A stretch of DNA of 64,000 bases, from contig CANLLN010000006.1 in assembly GCA_947491945.1 (NCBI GenBank), positions 124,001 to 188,000 on the forward strand. Reading direction: 5' to 3'. The notes under the pieces were generated by a model. That model saw nothing but the letters and a program-made list of their open reading frames with translations. It was not told the DNA's origin and did not search any database. Made by a program: the position numbers and the translations under genes. The stretch's first letter is position 1; the number at the start of each line of letters is the position of its first letter. Source of the DNA: an uncultured Carboxylicivirga sp. Its GTDB lineage: Bacteria; Bacteroidota; Bacteroidia; Bacteroidales; Marinilabiliaceae. Shown piece after piece: positions 1 to 8,369 of this stretch.

Positions 1-1
1 C

Positions 2-853
2 AGTGGCAATGCGTGTGTACTAAAAGGAGGCAGCGATGCTGCTGATAGTAACGCAGCATTGGTGAGCATCCTGCACAAGGTGTTGCAGCGGCATGGTCTA
101 TCGCCCGATGTGGTGCAGCTACTACCCAACGATAGGGCTGCCACTCAGGCCTTGATGCGAGCTGTCGATCAGGTGGATGTGTTAATACCCAGAGGATCGC
201 AGGGGTTGATCAATGCGGTGCGCGATCAGGCTAAAGTGCCGGTTATAGAAACCGGTGCCGGTATTGTCCACGCCTACTTTGATCAGTCAGGTGATGTCAA
301 GTTAGGACAAAAGGTACTTTTAAATGCTAAAACACGTAGGGTGAGTGTGTGTAATGCCCTGGATTGCCTTATAATACATCGCAGCCGTCTGAGTGATTTA
401 TCTGCTTTGCTTGCGCCCATGGCAACAGCTGGTGTAGCGGTGTATGCCGACGAAGCTGCTCATTATCAGTTGAAGGGTAATTATCCGGATGCTATCTTAT
501 TTGAGGCAGGTGAAAATGATTTCGGAACCGAGTTTCTGGCCATGAAGCTGGCTGTAAAAACAGTGAGTGGTCTGCATGAGGCATTGGATCATATTGCACG
601 TTATAGTTCAAAGCATAGTGAAGCGATTATTGCAGAGGATAAGGAGGTGATTGAACGCTATCTTAATGGGGTAGATGCTGCTGCCTTGTATGTGAATGCC
701 AGTACCGCTTTTACCGATGGTGCTCAGTTTGGCTTAGGAGCTGAAATTGGTATTAGTACACAGAAGCTGCATGCACGCGGACCGATGGGTCTTCGTGAGC
801 TTACTACCTATAAATGGATTGTGAAAGGGCAGGGGCAGGTTCGGCCGGCATAA
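2..853 (+). CDS. proA: Glutamate-5-semialdehyde dehydrogenase (gamma-glutamyl phosphate reductase), 3' part
   Basis: The reading frame is open from base 2, so the gene begins before the window; 283 codons of a family usually near 415 residues are present. ProA reduces gamma-glutamyl phosphate to glutamate semialdehyde with NADPH in proline synthesis. The first visible residues read [13 protein letters not shown], matching the nucleotide-binding stretch of the aldehyde dehydrogenase fold. The catalytic cysteine lies in the [12 protein letters not shown] stretch (about bases 337-369). The gene ends 49 bp before argF' on the same strand, so it probably belongs to the same arginine/proline transcription unit. 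The family assignment is firm; the start cannot be seen. Confidence 0.93.
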   Translation, partial: SGNACVLKGGSDAADSNAALVSILHKVLQRHGLSPDVVQLLPNDRAATQALMRAVDQVDVLIPRGSQGLINAVRDQAKVPVIETGAGIVHAYFDQSGDVKLGQKVLLNAKTRRVSVCNALDCLIIHRSRLSDLSALLAPMATAGVAVYADEAAHYQLKGNYPDAILFEAGENDFGTEFLAMKLAVKTVSGLHEALDHIARYSSKHSEAIIAEDKEVIERYLNGVDAAALYVNASTAFTDGAQFGLGAEIGISTQKLHARGPMGLRELTTYKWIVKGQGQVRPA

Positions 854-902
854 GGTAATCGCCCACGCAGATTAATAATAAAATAGCTTAATACGATATA
901 AA

Positions 903-1853
903 ATGAAGAGATTTTTAACGGTTGATGATATTGGAAACTTAGAGGCGGCATTAAAAGAGGCAGCTGAAGTGAAGCAGAATCCCTATGCCTGGGACACATT
1001 GGGTAAAAATAAAACGATCATACTTTTGTTTTTTAATTCCAGTTTGCGCACGCGGCTGAGCACTCAGAAGGCGGCCATGAATTTAGGTATGAATGTGATT
1101 GTGCTGGATGTTAATAAGGATGGCTGGCAGCTGGAAACGGAGTTTGGTGTGGTGATGGATGGTGATAAACCTGAGCACTTGCGTGAGGCTGTGCCCGTGA
1201 TTGGTCGTTACTGCGATATGATTGCAGTACGTTCCTTTGCATCTTTGAGTGATAAGAAAGCCGATTATGAGGAGCAGATTTTAAATCAGTTTATCGATTT
1301 TGCCGGTGTGCCGGTTATTAGCATGGAATCGGCCACGCGTCATCCTCTACAAGCCTTTGCCGATTTGATTACCATTGAGGAACACAAGCAGAAGGCACGA
1401 CCCAAGGTGGTGCTTACCTGGGCACCACACCCGCGTGCTTTACCGCAGGCTGTGCCCAATTCGTTTGTTGAGTGGATGAAAACTGCCGATGTGGATTTGG
1501 TGGTGACGCATCCTGAAGGATATGAGTTGGCCGCTGAGTTTACCGATGGCGTAAAGGTAGAATATGATCAGAACAAGGCCTTTGAAGGGGCTGACTTTAT
1601 CTATGCCAAAAATTGGTCGTCCTACAACGATTATGGTAAGGTGACTAACCACGATCGCAGCTGGACGGTTGATGAAGAAAAAATGGCACTGACCAATGGA
1701 GCCAAATTTATGCATTGCCTGCCGGTGCGTCGTAACATGATTGTTACCGATGCAGTGATTGACAGTGCCAATAGTATTGTTATTGATGAGGCCGCCAATC
1801 GAGTAGTGTCTGCTCAGGTGGTGATTAAACGCGTTTTGGAAACCCTAAAATAG
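903..1853 (+). CDS. argF': N-succinyl- (or N-acetyl-) ornithine carbamoyltransferase
   Basis: This 316-residue protein transfers a carbamoyl group to an N-acylated ornithine, giving N-acylcitrulline in arginine synthesis. The carbamoyl-phosphate site reads SSLRTR at residues 46-51, HPLQ at 147-150 and HCLP at 271-274. The family differs from ordinary ornithine transcarbamylase and resembles the Bacteroides fragilis SOTCase. Residue 90 is a proline (GDKPEH). In the family literature Pro at this position goes with succinylornithine and Glu with acetylornithine, so I infer the succinyl substrate. The ATG at 903 follows an AT-rich stretch. argB follows after 6 bp, which suggests one operon. Confidence 0.93.
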   Translation: MKRFLTVDDIGNLEAALKEAAEVKQNPYAWDTLGKNKTIILLFFNSSLRTRLSTQKAAMNLGMNVIVLDVNKDGWQLETEFGVVMDGDKPEHLREAVPVIGRYCDMIAVRSFASLSDKKADYEEQILNQFIDFAGVPVISMESATRHPLQAFADLITIEEHKQKARPKVVLTWAPHPRALPQAVPNSFVEWMKTADVDLVVTHPEGYELAAEFTDGVKVEYDQNKAFEGADFIYAKNWSSYNDYGKVTNHDRSWTVDEEKMALTNGAKFMHCLPVRRNMIVTDAVIDSANSIVIDEAANRVVSAQVVIKRVLETLK

Positions 1854-1859
1854 AGAAGT

Positions 1860-2642
1860 ATGCACGATCGACTAACAATTGTAAAAGTAGGAGGTAAAGT
1901 GGTCGAAGAGTCCGCTTCATTGCAGTCTTTCATTCAGGATTTTGCCGGTATTGCCGGGCAAAAGATTCTGGTACATGGAGGAGGACGATCGGCCACTGCA
2001 ATGGCCGAGCACCTGGGGCTTAAAACTACCATGGTGGATGGACGTCGAATTACCAATCGGGCAATGTTGGAAGTTGTGGTGATGGTGTACGGAGGACTGG
2101 TCAATAAAAATATTGTGGCACAGCTTCAGGCGCTCAATAAGCAGGCCGTTGGTCTTACCGGGGCTGATCTGGATTGTGTGCGAGCCGTCAAACGACCTGT
2201 AGTGGATACCGACTATGGTTACGTGGGCGATGTTACGGCTGTTAATACTGAGCATCTGGTGGAACTGTTGCGTCAGGGTGTGGTGCCGGTGGTGGCGCCC
2301 CTCACACATGACGGGAAAGGGCAGCTGCTCAATACCAATGCTGATACCATGGCGGCCGAGTTAGCCAAGGTCTTGGCAAGGGATTTTCGAGTGCAGCTGG
2401 TGTATTGCTTCGAGAAAAAAGGAGTGTTGGAAAATCCTGATGATGAGGATTCCGTGATTCGTGAACTTAGCACCAGTTTGTACACCGAACACAAGGAGAG
2501 CGGAGTGATCAATGCCGGTATGATTCCTAAGCTTGACAATGGTTTTGCCGCCTTGCAACAGGGGGTTGAGCAGGTTTGCATTACAAATATTGAGGGACTC
2601 AAAAATGGGTTTGCCTCCGGAACCCGATTATCACAGGAATGA
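1860..2642 (+). CDS. argB: N-acylglutamate kinase
   Basis: ArgB phosphorylates N-acetylglutamate, or N-succinylglutamate if the pathway is succinylated, at the second step of arginine synthesis. The 260-residue length is typical. The amino-acid-kinase fold is visible from the N-terminal KVGGKVVEE phosphate-binding strand, the GGGRSA loop near residues 40-46, and the C-terminal AGMIPKLDNGFAAL stretch that is characteristic of ArgB. There is no N-terminal extension of the kind found in arginine-inhibited hexameric forms, so feedback inhibition cannot be predicted with confidence. It lies 6 bp after argF' and 4 bp before argE', inside a tightly spaced operon. Confidence 0.93.
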   Translation: MHDRLTIVKVGGKVVEESASLQSFIQDFAGIAGQKILVHGGGRSATAMAEHLGLKTTMVDGRRITNRAMLEVVVMVYGGLVNKNIVAQLQALNKQAVGLTGADLDCVRAVKRPVVDTDYGYVGDVTAVNTEHLVELLRQGVVPVVAPLTHDGKGQLLNTNADTMAAELAKVLARDFRVQLVYCFEKKGVLENPDDEDSVIRELSTSLYTEHKESGVINAGMIPKLDNGFAALQQGVEQVCITNIEGLKNGFASGTRLSQE

Positions 2643-2646
2643 ATAG

Positions 2647-3714
2647 ATGGAACAAAAGCAAGAAAAGTACACGCGTGAGGCCATTGCCCTGTTGAAGCGT
2701 TTGATAAAAACACCTTCCTTTAGTCGGGAAGAGGGCGCTGTGGCCGATATGATGGCCGGCTATCTGAAAGAGCAAGGGTTGGATGTGAAGCGACAGAGTA
2801 ATAATGTGTGGTGCTGGGCGCAGGAGAAAGATCCGCAGAAACCGACAATATTGCTCAATTCTCATCTGGATACGGTAAAGCCCTCGGATAAATGGAGTTA
2901 TGATCCCTTTGGAGCCTATCAGGAGGGTGATAAGCTTATTGGTTTGGGGAGTAATGATGCCGGTGGTCCATTGGTGGCTCTTATGGCGACTTTTCTCTGT
3001 TTAAAAGATGAGGCATTACCCTATAATCTGGTTTTTGCTGCCACCGCTGAAGAGGAGGTGTCCGGTGCTGATGGTGTAGCGCTTGTATTGCCTCATCTGG
3101 GATCCATTGACCTGGGTATTGTTGGCGAACCAACGCAGATGCAGATGGCCGTGGCCGAGAAAGGACTGATGGTCTTGGATTGCGTGGCGCATGGCAGAAC
3201 GGGGCATGCCGCGCGTGACGAGGGAGTGAACGCTATTTATAAAGCCATGGAGGCCATTTCGTGGTTTCGAACTTATCAGTTTGAAAATGTATCCCCTCAC
3301 CTGGGGGCTGTTAAAATGACGGTTACACAGGTGACAGCCGGCAGTCAGCATAACGTAGTGCCCGATGTCTGCCGTTTTGTGGTGGATGTTCGTCTGAATG
3401 AGTGCTACAGAAACAAGGAGCTGCATGCCATAATAGAACAGCATGTGGATTGTGATGTTACGCCGCGATCCTATCGCTTGAACAGTTCGTTTATTCCGTT
3501 TGAGCATTCTTTGGTGCAGCGGGGTAGGGCATTGGGCTTGTCGCATTACGGATCACCCACAACTTCCGATCAGGCGCTGATGGATTTTACAACGCTGAAA
3601 ATAGGTTGTGGTGACTCTGCGCGCTCACACACGCCCGATGAATATATTTATTTGTCGGAAATTGAAGAAGGTATAGCTACTTATATCAAACTGTTGGCAG
3701 ATCTTGATTTGTAG
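2647..3714 (+). CDS. argE': M20-family N-acylornithine/N-acylcitrulline deacylase
   Basis: This is a 355-residue zinc peptidase-fold (M20) deacylase. Metal ligands are visible: His73 and Asp75 in NSHLDT, Asp104 in GSNDAGGP, the Glu run at 135-137 in AATAEEEVSG, and a His close to residue 330 in ARSHTPDE. In the pathway defined by the neighbouring transcarbamylase the expected substrate is N-succinylcitrulline or N-acetylcitrulline rather than N-acetylornithine, with citrulline as product. That substrate is inferred from context. DapE and carboxypeptidase-like members share the fold, but the operon position 4 bp after argB favours arginine synthesis. Confidence 0.88.
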   Translation: MEQKQEKYTREAIALLKRLIKTPSFSREEGAVADMMAGYLKEQGLDVKRQSNNVWCWAQEKDPQKPTILLNSHLDTVKPSDKWSYDPFGAYQEGDKLIGLGSNDAGGPLVALMATFLCLKDEALPYNLVFAATAEEEVSGADGVALVLPHLGSIDLGIVGEPTQMQMAVAEKGLMVLDCVAHGRTGHAARDEGVNAIYKAMEAISWFRTYQFENVSPHLGAVKMTVTQVTAGSQHNVVPDVCRFVVDVRLNECYRNKELHAIIEQHVDCDVTPRSYRLNSSFIPFEHSLVQRGRALGLSHYGSPTTSDQALMDFTTLKIGCGDSARSHTPDEYIYLSEIEEGIATYIKLLADLDL

Positions 3715-3775
3715 GTATTTAACCCTGTTTTTAGGATGAGTAAAATGTGATAAAAGTCATATAAATCACCTAAAA

Positions 3776-3809
3776 TTGCTTAATTATAAATTAAAAGTGA
3801 ATATATTTG
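3776..3809 (+). promoter_or_regulatory. Candidate Bacteroidota sigma-70-type promoter for argH
   Basis: TATATTTG at 3802-3809 matches the TAnnTTTG -7 element of Bacteroidota promoters. A TTG at 3776-3778 lies 23 bp upstream, slightly long for the usual 19-21. The 184-bp gap between argE' and argH makes a separate promoter plausible. Confidence 0.4.
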
Positions 3810-3898
3810 CCAAATCGAAAGGCTTAAGTTTTAAAATGTTACAGATAGTAACTTCCTTGGATTGGCCATAAAACCATTAACAGCTAAAACGTTAAGAT

Positions 3899-5230
3899 AT
3901 GAAGCTTTGGGATAAAGGCACCTCTGTTGATAAAAGGATAGAAGATTTTACTGTAGGGCGTGATCGTGAATTGGATGTGCTGTTGGCACCATTCGATATT
4001 ATGGGTACCATGGCGCACATTACCATGCTCGAGAGTGTAGGATTGTTGTCAGAAGATGAATTGTCTGTACTGCTTACGGAACTAAAAGCTTTACATCGTC
4101 TTGCGCTTGCCGGAGATTTTGTAATAGAGGCAGGTGTGGAAGATGTTCACTCGCAGGTGGAACTTATGCTAACACGTAAACTGGGCGATGTGGGCAAAAA
4201 AGTTCATAGTGGGCGCTCGCGCAACGATCAGGTATTGGTCGATCTTAAATTATACACCCGTCATCGCATTGAGGCCTTGGTGCAGAATATCGAAAAGTTG
4301 TTTGCCGTATTGCAGGAGAAGAGTGAGGCAAATAAAGACATTCTGATACCCGGTTACACGCACTTGCAAGTGGCTATGCCATCGTCTTTCGGAGTCTGGT
4401 TTGGTGCTTTCGCCGAGAGTTTGGCCGATGATCTGCTGTTGTTGCAGGCTGCGTGGCGCACCGCCAACCAAAATCCGCTGGGAACAGCGGCCGGCTATGG
4501 CTCCTCCTTTCCACTCAATCGAACGCTCACAACGCGCTTATTGGGCTTTGAAGACCTTAACTACAATGTGGGATATGCTCAAATGGCTCGGGGTAAAATG
4601 GAGCGAACCGTGGCCTATGCCATGTCATCGGTGGCACAAACGCTGGGTAAGTTGGCGGCCGATGCCTGCATGTATACCAGTCAAAACTTTGGATTTATTA
4701 AGTTGCCCGATGAGCTAACCACGGGTTCAAGCATCATGCCGCATAAAAAAAATCCTGATGTATTTGAATTGCTCAGGGCGCATTGCAATAAGCTACAGGC
4801 GCTGCCCGAATCCATCGGAATGATGACCGCTAATCTGCCATCCGGCTATTTTCGGGATCTCCAGCTGATAAAAGAAGTGTTTATGCCCGCCTTTGATGAA
4901 TTAACGGATTGTCTTGAGATCGCCATCTTCGCCATTGAAAATATGGAGGTGCGCCATGATGTAATGCAGGATGAAAAATACAAACTGGCTTTTAGTGTGG
5001 AAGAGGTAAATAAATTGGTGCTGAGTGGTGTGCCTTTCCGTGATGCCTATAAACAGGTGGGGTTAGCCATTGAAGCAGGTACCTTTAATACTGATGCTCA
5101 GGTGCAGCATACGCACGAAGGTTCCATTGGCAATTTATGCAACGAAAAAATCAGGGAAAAGAAAGATAGAATTATAAAGGAATTTGGTTTTGGGCAGGTT
5201 AATACGACCCTTGCCGACTTGCTGAAGTGA
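3899..5230 (+). CDS. argH: Argininosuccinate lyase
   Basis: ArgH splits argininosuccinate into arginine and fumarate, the last step of arginine synthesis. The 443-residue protein carries the fumarase/aspartase-superfamily signature GSSIMPHKKNPD at residues 276-287, which includes the catalytic serine. Other family segments are HSGRSRNDQ near residue 102 and PGYTHLQ near 150. It is a little shorter than the 455-460 residues common elsewhere. It is separated from argE' by 184 bp with its own candidate promoter, and citrate synthase follows after 46 bp. ArgG is not in the window and is presumably upstream or elsewhere. Confidence 0.95.
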   Translation: MKLWDKGTSVDKRIEDFTVGRDRELDVLLAPFDIMGTMAHITMLESVGLLSEDELSVLLTELKALHRLALAGDFVIEAGVEDVHSQVELMLTRKLGDVGKKVHSGRSRNDQVLVDLKLYTRHRIEALVQNIEKLFAVLQEKSEANKDILIPGYTHLQVAMPSSFGVWFGAFAESLADDLLLLQAAWRTANQNPLGTAAGYGSSFPLNRTLTTRLLGFEDLNYNVGYAQMARGKMERTVAYAMSSVAQTLGKLAADACMYTSQNFGFIKLPDELTTGSSIMPHKKNPDVFELLRAHCNKLQALPESIGMMTANLPSGYFRDLQLIKEVFMPAFDELTDCLEIAIFAIENMEVRHDVMQDEKYKLAFSVEEVNKLVLSGVPFRDAYKQVGLAIEAGTFNTDAQVQHTHEGSIGNLCNEKIREKKDRIIKEFGFGQVNTTLADLLK

Positions 5231-5276
5231 GAGAATTATTGATAACTGTTTGAACGATTAACAAAAGGAATAAAGT

Positions 5277-6617
5277 ATGGCAATACATGAGAAGTTGGCA
5301 AAGGATGCTGTGATGTCGAGTGATATTGATAAATCGTTATTTGATAAATTTAGCGTTAAAAGAGGATTGCGTAATGCCGATTTTTCTGGAGTGCTGGTGG
5401 GTTTAACTACCATAGGAGACGTAGTGGGTTACGATAAGGTAGAGGGGAAGCTTATTCCCCGTGATGGACAGTTGTTTTACCGCGGTGTTGAACTGAAGGA
5501 TCTGGCCAGAGGGTTTCAGTCGCAGGGAAGACATGGCTTTGAAGAAACGGCTTATTTGCTGCTTTCAGGGCAACTGCCCAACCGTGAGCAGCTGGGAGCT
5601 TTCACGGCAGAGCTGGAGCATGAGCGTCATCTACCCCCTTTCTTTTCAAAAAACATGATACTCTCCTTGCGGGGGCGTGACATCATGAACATGCTTGCGC
5701 GTTCTGTTCTCGGGCTTTATACGGCCGACGATCATGCCGAAGATTTATCGCCTGAGAATTTAATTAAACAGTCCATTAGCCTGATTGCTAAGTTTCCGGT
5801 AATTGTGGCTTATTCATACTTTGGTATGCGTCATTCATATCAAAAGAAATCATTGGTGATCCGCCATCCGCAGCCCGAATTAAGTACTGCCGAGAATTTT
5901 TTATACATGCTCAAGGGTAAAAACTATTCGAAGCTCGAGGCTGACTTATTGGATTTATCGCTGGTGATACATGCTGAGCACGGTGGTGGTAACAATTCAT
6001 CGTTTACCACACGTGTGGTGAGTTCGGCTCAGACCGATACCTATTCGGCCATTGCTGCTGCTCTTGGTTCGCTGAAGGGTGGGTTACACGGGGGTGCTAA
6101 CCTGAAGGTGATGGATATGATGAATAATATTAAGGCGAATGTGAAGGACTGGAGCGATGAGAACGAGATAAGGGCCTACTTGTTGAAGATATTGAATAAA
6201 CAGGCTTTTGATAATACGGGTAAGATATATGGTATCGGTCATGCGATCTACACCAATTCCGATCCGCGTGCTGTACTGTTAAAGGAAAAGGCGCAGTCCC
6301 TTGCGGTGGAAAAAGATCGTGTGGATGAATTTAATCTATATGCGGCCATCGAGCGCCTGGCACCGCAAGTGTTTTACGATTTTAAGGGAGCTAATGCCAA
6401 GGTGATTTGTGCCAATGTTGATTTTTACAGTGGTTTTGTTTATGATTGCTTGCAGATACCCAAGGAGATTTATACACCTATTTTTGCCGTATCGCGCATT
6501 GCCGGATGGTGTGCTCATCGTATTGAAGAGGTGACCTTCTCAAGTCGCCGGATTATCCGTCCTGCCTATAAAAATGTGTCCGAACGAATAGCTTATACCG
6601 ACCTGGACAAGCGTTAG
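5277..6617 (+). CDS. gltA: Citrate synthase (citrate/2-methylcitrate synthase family)
   Basis: The 446-residue protein condenses acetyl-CoA with oxaloacetate. The three catalytic positions are visible: His271 in GGLHGGAN, His322 in GIGHAIY and Asp382 in NVDFYSG. The N-terminus has about 45 residues before the YRGVELKDLA strand, longer than short Gram-positive enzymes and unlike the NADH-sensitive E. coli type, which has a zinc-like N-terminal domain. An A-rich, SD-like AAAGGAATAAA precedes the start. A strong terminator follows at 6648. Methylcitrate activity cannot be excluded from sequence, but no prp genes are near, so citrate synthase is the likelier role. Confidence 0.9.
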   Translation: MAIHEKLAKDAVMSSDIDKSLFDKFSVKRGLRNADFSGVLVGLTTIGDVVGYDKVEGKLIPRDGQLFYRGVELKDLARGFQSQGRHGFEETAYLLLSGQLPNREQLGAFTAELEHERHLPPFFSKNMILSLRGRDIMNMLARSVLGLYTADDHAEDLSPENLIKQSISLIAKFPVIVAYSYFGMRHSYQKKSLVIRHPQPELSTAENFLYMLKGKNYSKLEADLLDLSLVIHAEHGGGNNSSFTTRVVSSAQTDTYSAIAAALGSLKGGLHGGANLKVMDMMNNIKANVKDWSDENEIRAYLLKILNKQAFDNTGKIYGIGHAIYTNSDPRAVLLKEKAQSLAVEKDRVDEFNLYAAIERLAPQVFYDFKGANAKVICANVDFYSGFVYDCLQIPKEIYTPIFAVSRIAGWCAHRIEEVTFSSRRIIRPAYKNVSERIAYTDLDKR

Positions 6618-6647
6618 TAAAAAAAAATATTTTTGTTGATTGGGTAT

Positions 6648-6691
6648 GAGGGATCAGTGCATAGGGGAGATTTGCACGGTCCCTCATTTTT
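6648..6691 (+). terminator. Intrinsic terminator after citrate synthase
   Basis: GAGGGATC at 6648-6655 pairs with GGTCCCTC at 6678-6685 (eight pairs, one G-U). An inner GTGC/GCAC extends the stem, and a short T run follows. Confidence 0.75.
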
Positions 6692-6796
6692 AGTCTAATC
6701 AGTGCTTGTTGTTGTATAAATATGCAGCAACTGAAGACGAGGTCTATAATTATGCATGAACAGATAAAAAAATTCGGAGGTGAGGCAAATAATTAT

Positions 6797-6804
6797 TACC
6801 TTTG
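6797..6804 (+). promoter_or_regulatory. Candidate -7 element of the carA promoter
   Basis: TACCTTTG matches TAnnTTTG. The -33 region is weak (TTCGG near 6773). Transcription would start near 6810, leaving a leader of about 95 nt that contains the hairpin at 6830. Confidence 0.45.
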
Positions 6805-6829
6805 TGCCGCATAAGGGAAGCCTTGTGCA

Positions 6830-6867
6830 TGCATTTATTCAGAGCGTTATGAGTAAATGCATTTTTT
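6830..6867 (+). terminator. Terminator-like hairpin in the carA leader (possible attenuator)
   Basis: TGCATTTATTC at 6830-6840 pairs with GAGTAAATGCA at 6851-6861 over 11 positions (one G-U), with a 10-nt loop, directly followed by six Ts. It lies between the candidate promoter and the carA ATG at 6907, where a terminator would act as an attenuator. A seven-codon ORF (6829-6852, MHLFRAL) runs through the left arm and loop and contains one Arg codon. The stem is AT-rich, so its strength is uncertain, and no clear antiterminator was found. Confidence 0.5.
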
Positions 6868-6906
6868 GTGTCGAGATTAGTGTAAATGATTTAAGTATCA
6901 GAAGGT

Positions 6907-7989
6907 ATGCCTGAAGTACAAAAGATTAAATTAGTGTTGGAAGACGGAACAGTCTTCGAAGGAAAATCATTTGGATACCACAAGTCGGTAGCGGGTGAAG
7001 TAGTGTTCAATACAGCCATGACCGGCTATCCCGAAAGTTTGACGGATCCGTCTTACGAAGGGCAAATCCTTGTCTCTACTTATCCTCTCATTGGTAACTA
7101 CGGTGTGCCAAAAAACGATACCGAAAACGGGATACCAAAATTCCATGAGTCGGATCGCATTCATATCTCCGGATTAATTATTTCGGACTATTCTTTTGAA
7201 TACAGCCATTGGAATGCAGAAAATAGCCTTCGCGAGTGGTTGATACAGAATAAGGTGCCGGGTGTATTTGGCATCGATACGCGGGCTTTGACTATGATTC
7301 TGCGCGAAAAGGGTTCGATGTTGGGTAAGATTGAGGTGGAAGGTGAAGCCATCGATTTTGTCGATCCCAACAAAGAAAATCTTGTGGCCAAGGTGAGTAT
7401 CAAAGAGAAGAAAGTGTATGGATCAGGTAAGCATAAGGTTGTGCTGGTCGATACCGGTGCTAAAAACAATATTTTGCGTTGTCTGCTAAAACGCGACACT
7501 ACAGTTATTCGTGTACCTTGGGATTATGACTTTACACAAGAGGATTATGATGGCATTATGCTGTCCAATGGTCCCGGTGATCCCCAGATGTGTGAAGTTA
7601 CGATCGAGCATATTAAAAAAGCAATGGCTATTGGTAAGCCAATCTTTGGCATCTGCCTGGGTAATCAGCTCATGGGTATTGCTTCGGGTGCTTCTACCTA
7701 TAAGCTAAAATATGGTCACCGTGCCCATAATCACCCTGTGATTAAAGTGGGAACCGATACTTGTTATATCACCAGCCAAAATCATGGTTTCGCCATTGAT
7801 AACAATACACTAAGTAATGAGTGGGAGCCATTGTTTTTAAATGTTAACGATCAGACTAATGAGGGAATTAAGCATAAAACCAAGCCATTTTTCTCTACTC
7901 AGTTTCACCCTGAAGCATCGAGTGGACCTACCGATACGGAATTTTTGTTCGATGAGCTGATTGCAAAAATTGAAGCAAGCAAGAAGTAA
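6907..7989 (+). CDS. carA: Carbamoyl-phosphate synthase small subunit
   Basis: CarA hydrolyses glutamine and channels ammonia to CarB for carbamoyl phosphate, used in pyrimidine and arginine synthesis. The 360-residue length is standard. The class I glutaminase triad is intact: Cys250 in FGICLGNQ, with His334 and Glu336 in TQFHPEAS. The N-terminal half shows the CarA motif VFNTAMTGYPESLTDPSY. carB does not follow; the next genes are unrelated, so the large subunit is encoded elsewhere. The promoter and hairpin upstream suggest leader-based control, possibly by pyrimidines or arginine, which is inference only. Confidence 0.95.
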   Translation: MPEVQKIKLVLEDGTVFEGKSFGYHKSVAGEVVFNTAMTGYPESLTDPSYEGQILVSTYPLIGNYGVPKNDTENGIPKFHESDRIHISGLIISDYSFEYSHWNAENSLREWLIQNKVPGVFGIDTRALTMILREKGSMLGKIEVEGEAIDFVDPNKENLVAKVSIKEKKVYGSGKHKVVLVDTGAKNNILRCLLKRDTTVIRVPWDYDFTQEDYDGIMLSNGPGDPQMCEVTIEHIKKAMAIGKPIFGICLGNQLMGIASGASTYKLKYGHRAHNHPVIKVGTDTCYITSQNHGFAIDNNTLSNEWEPLFLNVNDQTNEGIKHKTKPFFSTQFHPEASSGPTDTEFLFDELIAKIEASKK

Positions 7990-8011
7990 ATAGACAATAT
8001 AGAACAGGCAG

Positions 8012-8048
8012 ATCGCATCCTGGTTGCATAATGCAATGGGGTTGCGAT
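8012..8048 (+). other. Imperfect long hairpin after carA
   Basis: ATCGCATCC at 8012-8020 pairs with GGTTGCGAT at 8040-8048 with one mismatch, and an inner TTGCA-TAA-TGCAA continues the structure. No T run follows immediately, so it may be a 3' end processing or weak termination structure rather than a canonical terminator. Confidence 0.4.
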
Positions 8049-8133
8049 TTGTTGCATTACAACAATCCATTAATCAAATATTTATAATATCTTTAGTGAG
8101 CTAGCTTGTTTAACTTTTTAAAAGTCGCTGCTT

Positions 8134-8364
8134 ATGAAGGATATCGTAAATATTTATTCCGACACCGAATTAACCGTTATGCATCTGAAAAATGTATTGG
8201 CGGACAAAGGTATCGAGGCCATGGTGAAAAATGATTTTCAATCGGGTGTATCGGCTGGTTTTGTTGCCGGGTCGGCCACTTCTGTGGACTTATACGTGTT
8301 GCTAAAAGATGAAGTGCGTGCACGTGCCATTGTGGAGACGTTTGTTAAGGAGCTTAAGAAATAG
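8134..8364 (+). CDS. DUF2007-like small protein
   Basis: This 76-residue protein resembles the DUF2007 family of small alpha/beta proteins, described as putative signal-transducing proteins of unknown function. Family features are the start of the form IYSDTELTVMHLKNVL, a central GSATSVDLYV strand and a C-terminal helix rich in acidic and basic residues. No signal peptide or membrane segment is seen. It lies 5 bp before the PLP-dependent dehydratase, so the two are probably co-transcribed, but this does not reveal a function. Family recognition is moderate because the protein is short. Confidence 0.65.
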   Translation: MKDIVNIYSDTELTVMHLKNVLADKGIEAMVKNDFQSGVSAGFVAGSATSVDLYVLLKDEVRARAIVETFVKELKK

Positions 8365-8369
8365 CGTTT

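Noticed and set aside
6829-6852. Seven-codon ORF (MHLFRAL) as a true carA leader peptide
   Set aside because: Only one Arg codon and no run of regulatory codons; kept only as a part of the attenuator suggestion.
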